A DNA stretch of 64,000 nucleotides from Alistipes shahii WAL 8301 (lineage in GTDB: Bacteria > Bacteroidota > Bacteroidia > Bacteroidales > Rikenellaceae). Location: contig NZ_CP102253.1 in the NCBI RefSeq assembly GCF_025145845.1, forward strand, positions 2,790,001-2,854,000, given 5' to 3'. The notes beneath the pieces are model-generated. The model was not told the DNA's origin and did no database searches. It saw only the letters and a list, made by a program, of their open reading frames with translations. A program made the position numbers and the translations under genes. This document shows, piece by piece, positions 1 through 7,799 of this stretch; the stretch's first letter is position 1, and every line of letters starts with the position of its first letter.

Positions 1-806
1 CGATAAGTCTGCAACAAGGCATTCTCATCCGTCGAGGTGATGACCCCGCCCTCAATGGCTTCCTGCGCATATTGAAGGGCCAGGTCCGGCTCGACATAGC
101 GGATACGCATCGCCAGACGCAGTTTGAGCGAACGGGCAAATTTCAGCCATTTGGCAAAATCCCCGCCATAAACGGCATCAACCTTCACCAACGCTTTGCT
201 GTCGGGCGTTGTAGCAAGAAAATCTTCCAAAACGGAAATCGAATTATTGAGCGTCTGGAAAAAATGGTCGTAAAGTACATCTTGAGCATCATAAGGCGAG
301 CGCGCCTCCCCGAAATGGAGTACAGGCAGGGGACCATACATATCGCTGGCCCGGTGAAGAGTCACAACCTTCAGAATATCTCCGACAGCCATCACCTCGC
401 CGGCAACCAATCCCTGATCGTAGGCCGCTTTGAGTTGAAGCCATGCAGGCATCACTTGCGTAAATGCAACCGAAAAGACAGTACTGCGCCAATTATTCGT
501 CAAATTATAAACGAGTGGATTGATACCACCCTCCCAATGATTGGCACATGCCATGTAACCGGCATAATGGTCTGCCAACAAGTTCCAACCTGTCTGATAA
601 TTATTCACAGGAACCGTCGTTTCACCCGTAGTGGGATACATTGCATCCAGCTCCATGGAGGTGATCAATGTAGTCGGGTCGATTTGCTGTGCGGAATTCG
701 GGTCGGTATTGAAATGCTCGAAATCGCCCGTACAAGATACCATTGTCAACAGCGAAGCCGTAACGAAAGCCAAACCAATTTTGGTTCTATATAAAGTATT
801 TTTCAT
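1..806 (-). CDS. SusD/RagB-like outer-membrane lipoprotein, 3' part cut by window edge
   Basis: This is the first 268 codons of a SusD-like surface lipoprotein; the C-terminus lies beyond base 1. SusD proteins cap a SusC porin and bind the glycan or peptide to be imported. The translation opens MKNTLYRTKIGLAF and has a lipobox ending VSCTGD near residue 26. The body has SusD-type helical segments such as GWNLLADHYAGYM and AKWLKFARSLKLRLAMR, the latter typical of the SusD_2/RagB branch. The start is the ATG at 804-806, 15 bases after the stop of the SusC gene, so the two are surely co-transcribed. The substrate cannot be told. The plus-strand open frames over this stretch are antisense shadows. 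Confidence 0.88.
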   Translation of the reverse strand, partial: MKNTLYRTKIGLAFVTASLLTMVSCTGDFEHFNTDPNSAQQIDPTTLITSMELDAMYPTTGETTVPVNNYQTGWNLLADHYAGYMACANHWEGGINPLVYNLTNNWRSTVFSVAFTQVMPAWLQLKAAYDQGLVAGEVMAVGDILKVVTLHRASDMYGPLPVLHFGEARSPYDAQDVLYDHFFQTLNNSISVLEDFLATTPDSKALVKVDAVYGGDFAKWLKFARSLKLRLAMRIRYVEPDLALQYAQEAIEGGVITSTDENALLQTY

Positions 807-821
807 GATGATTCTATCGTT

Positions 822-3800
822 TTAGAATTGAAGTCTCACGCTGAAACCGATTGTACGGACACTCGGCTGCATGAAAAAGTCGATTCCCTGATAATAAGTG
901 CTTGTCGAAGCGGTCTGTTCGGGATCGAACGGAGCTTTGTTATAAAGCATCCAAAGGTTGCGGCCCACAAGCGACACCGTCGCCTGCATCTTGTTACGGA
1001 ACCATTTCGAAGGCAGGTCATAACCCAATGAAAGCTCCCGCAGACGCACGTTATCCATATCGTAGACATAACGAGCCAGCATGCCCATACCGTCGCCTGT
1101 ATTATTAAAGAACTCCTGAGCTCCGGAACCAGGAAGCATCTGATGTTCCGAAAGCTGAATCCCGTTTTCACGAGCATCAACCGAAGCTTCCGAAACCCCG
1201 AAGCGGTCCATCAAAGCTTGTGTCACCGACACACCGCGACCGCCGATGCGCGCATCGAACAATGCACCGAGTGAAATACCTTTCCAGGAGAACTGGTTAT
1301 TCCATCCCAAACGGGCACGCGCATCCGTATTTCCTGCATAAATCCAGGTGTCGGGATCGGTCGTCACCGTATTCGAGTTCGGATCGACATAAATGTTGCC
1401 TTTGTCATCGGTTTTAAGACCTGTCACATAGAAATCTCCGATAGAGCCGCCCTTTTTCAACTTAACCCGATAACCTCCGAAATCCATATTCACTTCCGGA
1501 AGATTCACTTCAGCTCCCGTTACGGGATCAATCGTTCCTTCGGGAACCAGTTCGCGAATCGTATTGCGGTTCATCGAAAAAGTGAAACTCGTCGACCATG
1601 AGAAATTCTTCCACGTGTTCTTATAGCCGGCAACAGCCTCAATACCCCAGTTATTGACTTTACCGGCATTCAAATAGGCCTTCTTGTAACCGGTCGAGGG
1701 AGGGGCGTCATAGCAGAACAACTGGTTATAAGTCGCCGTATTATAGTAAGTAAAATCAGCCCAGATCTTGTTGTCGAGAAACTTTGCATTCATACCTACT
1801 TCGAAAGATTTGGTACGCTCCGGACGCAAATGCGTAGCAGGAGCGATAGTTTCGGTTGTCACAACGCCTCCCTTGATCGAATAATTCCGTCCCGTAATGT
1901 AACGCTGCGGCGGGTTGCCGACCTCGGCGTACGAGGTCCGAATTTTAAGGAACGAAATGCCTGTTTTCGAAAGATCTGCCATCGACGAGATCACGGCAGA
2001 AAGGCCTACTGAAGGATAAAAGATATTCAATTCATCCGTAAAAGCCAACTGCGAAGCCCATTCGTTACGAGCCGTCACATCCAGATAAAGCATCCCTTTC
2101 CAACCCAGTTGTAACGTGGCATAAACGGCCTGATTCTGATCATGGTAATTCTCTTGACCGGGTAGTGTGTTCAGGTCGCTCGATACGATATTGTTATAAG
2201 TGAATTTATTCGGAATACCGGCCAAATGTCCCTCATAACCGACCAGTGAATGTTTGTCATCCGTAAGACTGGCTCCCAAGTTAAATTGCAGGGAAAGCGC
2301 TCTGTCGAAAAAACTCTTGTCGATGGACAAAAGGGCATCAGCATAGAGGTTATTATGACTCATTGTATGGTTCAAGTAGTTACCATATTCCGATGCAAAA
2401 AGAGTATTCGAAGAGGCATAGATTTTACGCGTATAATTCATCCGCGTGTTGTCCGTACGCACCCGACCGGACAGAGTCAACCAATCGGTAACATTCCATT
2501 TGAGCGTAGCATTGAATGTATAACGCTGCATATTATTCTCGAACAGCTCTCGATTGGTAACCCAATAAGGATTTTCCACGCCATTAATGAATTCCAAACC
2601 CCAAAATTGTTCGCTGTAACCCAAACCAGCATTATAACGCTCGTAAAGTTGATACTTACGGATATCATCTCCTCGCGGAAACAGATAGACGCCGATCAGC
2701 GGATTGTGATAGATACCCTGCACCAATGCATTCCGCGAATACTGCTTCATATAAGTAGCACCCAAATCGAGCGTCAGCTTTTCAGGCAGAAGCACGGCGG
2801 AATTCCGCAAGGAAAAATTATAACGGTTGTAGACATTGTTGGGAATAATGCCCCGCGTGTTTACAGAAGCGGCCGAAAAATAAGTCTGATTACGCTCGGT
2901 ACCAGCGGTGATGCCAATCGAGTTCGTTTCATCAAACCCGGTCTGGAAAAAATCTTCGGGGTCATAACGATGGGGGGGGGAAACCAACTTCTCACCCCAA
3001 CTCATTGAAGGTGCGTCTGAACTCGTACCATAGGTATTCTGAAACTCAGGCATTACGAAAGGCGATGAAAAGGTTGTATTGTTGGCATAGTTAACACGCA
3101 CACGTCCTTCTTGTCCCTTTTTAGTAGTAATAAGGATCACACCGTTGGCTCCCTGTGAACCATAGAGAGCGGCTGCCGTAGCTCCCGTCAATACAGACAT
3201 CGACTCGATGTCCTCTGGGTTGATGTTGGCGATACCTTCGTAATCGCCACCATCGGGCGTTTCATAAATGCCTTCCGTCTGTTTAGAACGCAGGCTCGGA
3301 AGCGGAATGCCGTCAACTACATAAAGTGCATTGTTATCCCCGTTGATCGACTTCACGCCACGCATAACCACACGCGTCGAACCTCCGGCTCCCGAAGCGC
3401 TGGCATTGATCTGCAAGCCTGCGATCTTTCCGGAAAGCGAATTGACGAAATTGGCATCCTTAACCGTATTGACAATAGAGCCAGAAACCTCCTGAACATT
3501 ATAGGTCAATGCTTTTTCCTGTTTCTTGATACCGAGCGCCGTCACCACGACAGCATCTACACCAAGCGACTGTTCCTGCAAAACGATATCAATTCGCTCC
3601 CGGGTGCCGACAAGCAGTTCAATCGGCTCATATCCCAGATAATTAACCGTTATCATAGTATTTGCATTCACTTCTGGAATACGCAACGTATAAACTCCGT
3701 CGACACCTGAACTCGTGCCAACAGTCGTTCCTTTGACAAGTATTGCCGCACCTATCACAGCATCACCTTTATTGTCCGTTACTTTTCCCGACACGACTTT

Positions 3801-4142
3801 CGGACCATCCGTTTGTTGGCTCCTGACAGTAAGAATAATATTGGAACCTTGAATTTCATAAACCACATCTGTTCCCTTCACCATCTGATCAAGAGCCTCA
3901 GCAACAGGACGCTTATTAACATGCACATTGACCAAACGCCCCGTGTCCATATTTTTATCATAAATAAACAAATACTTGGTCTGATTTTCGATTTCGTCCA
4001 TTACCTGCACCATCTTCACCTGTTGCAAATCAATGGTTACGAGCGCTGTCTGTGCCTGAGCAGCCGAGGCCGTAAGACAAAAGAAAGTTACGAACAGCGA
4101 GATTATCAGACGTTTTGATTGCCTGATAGTTTTTTTCTTCAT
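822..4142 (-). CDS. SusC-like TonB-dependent receptor with N-terminal STN signalling domain
   Basis: This is a 1106-residue outer-membrane TonB-dependent transporter. Order: signal peptide (about 1-30), STN domain (about 31-105, with VNVHVNKRPVAEALDQM), a carboxypeptidase-D-like regulatory domain (about 115-205), a plug (about 215-340, with LYGSQGANGVILITTKKG) and a beta-barrel ending in SVRLQF. STN domains in such receptors pass a ligand signal to a FecR-type anti-sigma factor, and fecR and an ECF sigma gene lie directly upstream on the same strand. With the SusD-like gene 15 bases downstream it forms a regulated import locus. A run of nine C on the coding strand (2972-2980) sits at codons for VSPPH and could slip. 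Confidence 0.93.
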   Translation of the reverse strand: MKKKTIRQSKRLIISLFVTFFCLTASAAQAQTALVTIDLQQVKMVQVMDEIENQTKYLFIYDKNMDTGRLVNVHVNKRPVAEALDQMVKGTDVVYEIQGSNIILTVRSQQTDGPKVVSGKVTDNKGDAVIGAAILVKGTTVGTSSGVDGVYTLRIPEVNANTMITVNYLGYEPIELLVGTRERIDIVLQEQSLGVDAVVVTALGIKKQEKALTYNVQEVSGSIVNTVKDANFVNSLSGKIAGLQINASASGAGGSTRVVMRGVKSINGDNNALYVVDGIPLPSLRSKQTEGIYETPDGGDYEGIANINPEDIESMSVLTGATAAALYGSQGANGVILITTKKGQEGRVRVNYANNTTFSSPFVMPEFQNTYGTSSDAPSMSWGEKLVSPPHRYDPEDFFQTGFDETNSIGITAGTERNQTYFSAASVNTRGIIPNNVYNRYNFSLRNSAVLLPEKLTLDLGATYMKQYSRNALVQGIYHNPLIGVYLFPRGDDIRKYQLYERYNAGLGYSEQFWGLEFINGVENPYWVTNRELFENNMQRYTFNATLKWNVTDWLTLSGRVRTDNTRMNYTRKIYASSNTLFASEYGNYLNHTMSHNNLYADALLSIDKSFFDRALSLQFNLGASLTDDKHSLVGYEGHLAGIPNKFTYNNIVSSDLNTLPGQENYHDQNQAVYATLQLGWKGMLYLDVTARNEWASQLAFTDELNIFYPSVGLSAVISSMADLSKTGISFLKIRTSYAEVGNPPQRYITGRNYSIKGGVVTTETIAPATHLRPERTKSFEVGMNAKFLDNKIWADFTYYNTATYNQLFCYDAPPSTGYKKAYLNAGKVNNWGIEAVAGYKNTWKNFSWSTSFTFSMNRNTIRELVPEGTIDPVTGAEVNLPEVNMDFGGYRVKLKKGGSIGDFYVTGLKTDDKGNIYVDPNSNTVTTDPDTWIYAGNTDARARLGWNNQFSWKGISLGALFDARIGGRGVSVTQALMDRFGVSEASVDARENGIQLSEHQMLPGSGAQEFFNNTGDGMGMLARYVYDMDNVRLRELSLGYDLPSKWFRNKMQATVSLVGRNLWMLYNKAPFDPEQTASTSTYYQGIDFFMQPSVRTIGFSVRLQF
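2972..2980 (-). repeat. C9 homopolymer inside the SusC coding sequence
   Basis: Nine consecutive G on the plus strand are nine C in the sense of the susC gene, within codons for S-P-P-H. Tracts of this length are known slippage sites in other bacteria. Here the frame is intact, so the copy shown is the ON state if it varies at all. Confidence 0.9.
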
Positions 4143-4216
4143 ATCTTTGTAAATTAAAGAGGGATAATGAGCCGGAAATATCCGGAATTAATTCAAATAA
4201 CGACGTTACCCTCCAG

Positions 4217-4245
4217 TGCCCGAAACTGTGACAGCAGTTCGGGCA
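4217..4245 (-). terminator. Strong hairpin between fecR and susC
   Basis: The arms 4217-4228 and 4235-4245 pair (TGCCCGAA/TTCGGGCA plus ACTG/CAGT) around a loop of about 6 bases. In the minus-strand direction there is no U tract after it, so it may be a processing or attenuation hairpin separating fecIR mRNA from the susC leader. Read on the plus strand it is followed by a T-rich tract. Confidence 0.5.
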
Positions 4246-4327
4246 TCTTTTTATAAAAAGATAACGCGCAAAATAGGATGCGGAATTACATCATAGGCAG
4301 GTGGGTTTAAGGTTCATAAAAGGTTAG

Positions 4328-5263
4328 CTAATAAATGGTTATTTCGTTGGTTTCGTGGTTGTACATGTAATTGAATTTGCAATTGCGCTGCAATATGCCG
4401 AGAGCATGCTCGATACCGTCGGAAATGCGAAGTTTACCCATTGCCTCCAATGTTGGTATTGGAGCAACATTGAGGTTGATACGCACGCCGTAACAATGCT
4501 CCATACGATGTATCACCTCTTTGAAATCAAGCCCACTGATAGAGATCAGCCCTTTGACCCATAGATATTCGTTAGGGTCATCTGCTCTATGAAGGGTCAA
4601 TTTTCCATTTTCGAATACGGCCTTTTCATCAGGTTTGAGCACAACTTGCTGTCGAGAATCCTCCAATGATGTTAGGCGAACACTGCCACGCAGCAAAGTG
4701 GTCGAAAAACCAGAGTGCTGCACATCGGCATTCACGTTGAAGCGAGTTCCGAGCACTTCAACCCGGCACGCAAAAGTTTCTACGACAAACGGCTTGCTGG
4801 CATCGTGGCTGACATCGAAAAATGCTTCACCGGCCAACCGAACCCGGCGAGTATCCCCGGCAAAAAGAGACGGATATTCAAGTTCTGCACCCGAATTGAG
4901 CCACACTTCAGTGCCATCCTGCAATTTCAGATTGACACGTTGCCCTTCAGGGGCAGAGATACGAGTTGTAAGCGCTTCCCAGGAATGCTCGTGATAGGAA
5001 ACATATCCCCAACCGATCCCCACTGCCAAAGCAAGCATTGCGGCAATTTGAGCTGCATATCCGATTATTCGCCGCAAGCCAATCGACTGACGGAAAGCAA
5101 CCTGTTTCTGCGGAGCAAACAACAACAAGGCATTATACATTTGTCGTTCTCGATCAAATGTTCGGCGGTGTTCTTCGTCGGCATCAAGCCAATCCATCAA
5201 GCATTGCTGCTCATCAGGAGTAGTTTCTCCTCGAAAAAAACGATATAAGGTTTCTTTTTCCAT
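4328..5263 (-). CDS. FecR-family anti-sigma factor
   Basis: This 311-residue inner-membrane anti-sigma factor has a short cytoplasmic N-terminal helix bundle (MEKETLYRFFRGETTPDEQ), one membrane segment at about 67-90 (YAAQIAAMLALAVGIGWGY), a periplasmic FecR domain at about 95-205 (RVNLKLQDGTEVWLNSGAEL, LAGEAFFDVSHD, VLGTRFNVNA) and a C-terminal DUF4974-like domain at about 240-311. FecR proteins hold an ECF sigma factor inactive until the STN domain of the cognate receptor signals. It lies between the sigma gene and the STN-type SusC gene, the usual order. Confidence 0.92.
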   Translation of the reverse strand: MEKETLYRFFRGETTPDEQQCLMDWLDADEEHRRTFDRERQMYNALLLFAPQKQVAFRQSIGLRRIIGYAAQIAAMLALAVGIGWGYVSYHEHSWEALTTRISAPEGQRVNLKLQDGTEVWLNSGAELEYPSLFAGDTRRVRLAGEAFFDVSHDASKPFVVETFACRVEVLGTRFNVNADVQHSGFSTTLLRGSVRLTSLEDSRQQVVLKPDEKAVFENGKLTLHRADDPNEYLWVKGLISISGLDFKEVIHRMEHCYGVRINLNVAPIPTLEAMGKLRISDGIEHALGILQRNCKFNYMYNHETNEITIY

Positions 5264-5359
5264 CTTACATGCAGCCTTTTCAGGCGCTTACATAAATAAA
5301 ACACTTCTGCGAGACTGTTTCCCGCAAAAAATATAATTTTTTTTGTAAAAAACGAAAAA

Positions 5360-5938
5360 TCAACGAATGAAACGACTTAGAACCAAGGATACAAGTATCA
5401 CAGGCAGATAATCCTTCAATCTTCTACGCAATTTATCCAATGCACGGGCAAGTTCAGTTTCAACTCGTCGTTCAGAAATGGCATACTCGACAGCAATATC
5501 CCGATAAGACTTACCCTTAAGGCGTTGATCTATAAAAATATAACGGGTCAATTCCGGTAGTTCTTCCAAACTTTGCCGAACGAGAGCCTCAACCTCTCCA
5601 GCAAAAAGATGGACGGGATCACAAAGCTCCAACGACCGGATATTCTCCTGCACAATACGACTTTGAGATTCTCTGATCTCGTTATGACTCCGCAATCGAA
5701 CTTGTAACGCACGCAGATGATTGAGACATTTATGTCGAATAGTCGCAAGAATATAAGCCGCAGGATTTTCGTCTTTCGATCCAACTCGATCTCTGTGTTC
5801 CCACCAATAGACGAATGAATCGGTTACAATATCTTCCGCTACACTGCGATCTTGTATATAACTTATGGCAAACCTTTCGAAACGAACTTTATAGCAATTA
5901 TAAAGTTCCTCGAAGGAAACATCAGCTTTTCGCATCAT
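5360..5938 (-). CDS. ECF RNA polymerase sigma factor, Bacteroidetes sigma-70 family
   Basis: This 192-residue sigma factor has region 2 at about residues 8-75 (FERFAISYIQDRSVAEDIVTDSF) and region 4 at about 125-180 (ELTRYIFIDQRLKGKSYRDIA, a helix-turn-helix). It is the FecI partner of the FecR encoded 96 bases downstream and probably drives the SusC/SusD genes. The start is MMRKADVSF; the second Met is equally possible. Confidence 0.92.
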   Translation of the reverse strand: MMRKADVSFEELYNCYKVRFERFAISYIQDRSVAEDIVTDSFVYWWEHRDRVGSKDENPAAYILATIRHKCLNHLRALQVRLRSHNEIRESQSRIVQENIRSLELCDPVHLFAGEVEALVRQSLEELPELTRYIFIDQRLKGKSYRDIAVEYAISERRVETELARALDKLRRRLKDYLPVILVSLVLSRFIR

Positions 5939-5981
5939 ATGTTACCCTATTTACTCAGATTCACGCCCAAACTTTATAAAA

Positions 5982-5989
5982 CAAAGATA
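5982..5989 (-). promoter_or_regulatory. Minus-10-like TATCTTTG for the sigma gene
   Basis: Read on the minus strand, 5989-5982 is TATCTTTG, which matches the Bacteroidota TAnnTTTG element. It lies about 45 bases before the sigma start codon. I see no good TTTG box at the expected distance, only a T-rich stretch. Confidence 0.5.
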
Positions 5990-6069
5990 ACATTTTCTGT
6001 CTTATTATAAAATAAAAAACGATCGCCCCGGATTCCGGATAATAAACTGCTGGATATAGGATAATTACA

Positions 6070-6099
6070 GCGTTCCGGAACGCATTTCCCGAGAAATGC
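6070..6099. repeat. Two adjoining palindromes upstream of the recombinase gene
   Basis: GCGTTCCGGAACGC (6070-6083) is a perfect 14-bp palindrome. It is followed by GCATTTC-CCGA-GAAATGC (6082-6099). They lie in the 360-base gap between the divergent sigma and recombinase genes and may be protein-binding sites or a small terminator. The rest of this gap (5990-6299) shows no gene. Confidence 0.5.
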
Positions 6100-6299
6100 C
6101 TAATAGTTTGGTATTAAGCGTGTAAGATATACGGACGACACCTCCGTGCGTCCGGGTTGTGTTACCAGATAGTTACCGGACAAGAAGGGTTAAACCGTGC
6201 CGTATAAGCTATTTGGTCCAATTGATATACCGTTTGGCAGTAACTTTATCATTACCTTTATCGCGGTTTGTTTATTGTTTAAAAAAGGTTAGGAAGGGA

Positions 6300-7544
6300 A
6301 TGAGAAACACGTTCAAAGTACTGTTTTACATCAAGAAGAATGCGCCTTTACGCAATGGAAACACGCCGATCATGGGACGCATTACGATCAACGGACAGCG
6401 AACGCAGCTGTCCACGCAACTATCCGTGAATCCGAATCTCTGGGATGTGAGTATGGGACGGGCGGCAGGGCGCAGCGCGGTTGCCTCACATGTCAACGAA
6501 CAACTCTCGCAGATTCGTTTCCGCATCGAAAGATGTTACAACACGCTGTTTTACGAGCATGCCCTGGTCACTCCGAAAATGGTCAAGGAGATGTATTTCG
6601 GCAACGACCAGCGCAACGAAACGCTGCTGGCCTTCTTCAGGCATCACAACGAGGAGTTCAGCCGGATGGTGGGCATCAGCCGCAGCAAAACGACCTACTA
6701 TAAATATAGGTGTGTTTACAAGCATCTCGAAAACTACGTCAACGACAAATTCAACCGCAAGGATTTGCTGTTCAAAGAACTCGACAAAGAGTTCCTGACG
6801 GGGTTCCACCACTACATCGCACAGGAGTGCGGACACAAGAAAAACACGACGTGGATCTACATGATCGCGTTCAAGCACATCCTCATGCTGGCCCGCAGCC
6901 GGGGCCACATGGCCAAGGACCTCTTCGCGAATTACAAACTGCGCAGCGAATTCGTCGCGCGAAACTACCTGTCCATGACCGAAATCCGCAAGCTGATCCG
7001 TCTGGACCTCGACGACATGACCTTACAGTTGGTACGCGATGCATTTTTGTTCAGTTGCTTCACGGGACTCTCCTACATCGACCTCTGCACGCTGACCCCG
7101 CAGCATATCCAGCAGGACGGCAAACAGCTGTGGATCAGCACCACCCGCCGCAAAACAGGATCTGCGGTCAACGTGCGCATCTTCGCGATACCGTACACCA
7201 TTCTGCTGAAATACAAACCGATGCAGCGGAATGCGCGGATATTCCGCCTGCCGAGCAACGGCTGGTGCAACATCTGCCTCGAACGCATTATGTCTCTGGC
7301 GGGCATTCCCCGGCACATCACGTTCCATTCGGCCCGGCACACCTTCGCCACGACGATCACGCTTTCGCAGGGAATGGCGATCGAAACGATCAGCAAGCTG
7401 CTGGGACATAAGAACATACGGACTACGCAGATTTATGCGACCATCACCCACTCGAAACTCGACGGTGACATGGAGCGGCTCTCGAAACGCCTCGATACGC
7501 TGTACCGCGATACCGACCTGGAAAAAGTCCGGGAGCGCCTTTGA
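6300..7544 (+). CDS. Tyrosine recombinase/integrase
   Basis: This is a site-specific tyrosine recombinase of 414 residues starting at the ATG at 6300 (MRNTFKVLFYIKK), where the arm-binding domain typical of Bacteroidales integrases begins; an in-frame upstream extension to 6159 is probably untranslated. The C-terminal catalytic domain shows HSARHTFAT and LLGHKNIRTTQIYA, the latter with the nucleophilic Tyr. In the first catalytic box (TGLSYIDL) the usual Arg is Ser, as is known for IntDOT of CTnDOT. It lies just upstream of a SusC/SusD pair. In Bacteroides such recombinases can invert nearby outer-membrane loci, but I found no clear inverted repeats around the promoter. It resembles the integrase at 23768. 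Confidence 0.9.
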   Translation: MRNTFKVLFYIKKNAPLRNGNTPIMGRITINGQRTQLSTQLSVNPNLWDVSMGRAAGRSAVASHVNEQLSQIRFRIERCYNTLFYEHALVTPKMVKEMYFGNDQRNETLLAFFRHHNEEFSRMVGISRSKTTYYKYRCVYKHLENYVNDKFNRKDLLFKELDKEFLTGFHHYIAQECGHKKNTTWIYMIAFKHILMLARSRGHMAKDLFANYKLRSEFVARNYLSMTEIRKLIRLDLDDMTLQLVRDAFLFSCFTGLSYIDLCTLTPQHIQQDGKQLWISTTRRKTGSAVNVRIFAIPYTILLKYKPMQRNARIFRLPSNGWCNICLERIMSLAGIPRHITFHSARHTFATTITLSQGMAIETISKLLGHKNIRTTQIYATITHSKLDGDMERLSKRLDTLYRDTDLEKVRERL

Positions 7545-7615
7545 GGACCGATTCACATATACGCAGAAGTTCACGCAGCTAACACATTCGCTCAAAACAC
7601 CCGAAAACACCCGAA

Positions 7616-7642
7616 AAGGGGATTACAATTTGTAATCCCCTT
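7616..7642. terminator. 27-base perfect hairpin after the recombinase gene
   Basis: The 13-base arms AAGGGGATTACAA and TTGTAATCCCCTT flank a single T. It lies 71 bases after the recombinase stop and 83 bases before the susC promoter. No clear T tract follows, so it may be a terminator or a protein-binding palindrome. Confidence 0.5.
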
Positions 7643-7724
7643 GAGATGATATTTTCAAAATCGTAACCGTTATCAACCAATCTTCTACACATATGTTATA
7701 CTGGTAAATTATTTTAATAATTTA

Positions 7725-7756
7725 TTTGTAAACGAGTTAGCAATTTCATACCTTTG
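7725..7756 (+). promoter_or_regulatory. Bacteroidota sigma-ABfr promoter of the SusC/SusD operon
   Basis: TTTG (7725-7728), 20 bases, then TACCTTTG (7749-7756) matches the TTTG/TAnnTTTG consensus. The start codon of susC lies 44 bases beyond. This operon therefore uses the housekeeping promoter type, unlike the sigma/FecR-linked locus. Confidence 0.8.
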
Positions 7757-7799
7757 CTTGTGAACTTTTTATTTTAAAATTTTATTAAAATTAACGCTT

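Noticed and set aside
72..794. A 240-codon plus-strand frame at the left edge
   Set aside because: The minus strand encodes a SusD-like lipoprotein there with a lipobox and a start next to the susC stop.
4141..4148. TATCTTTG on the plus strand next to the susC start
   Set aside because: It points away from susC and no plus-strand gene follows, so it is probably chance.
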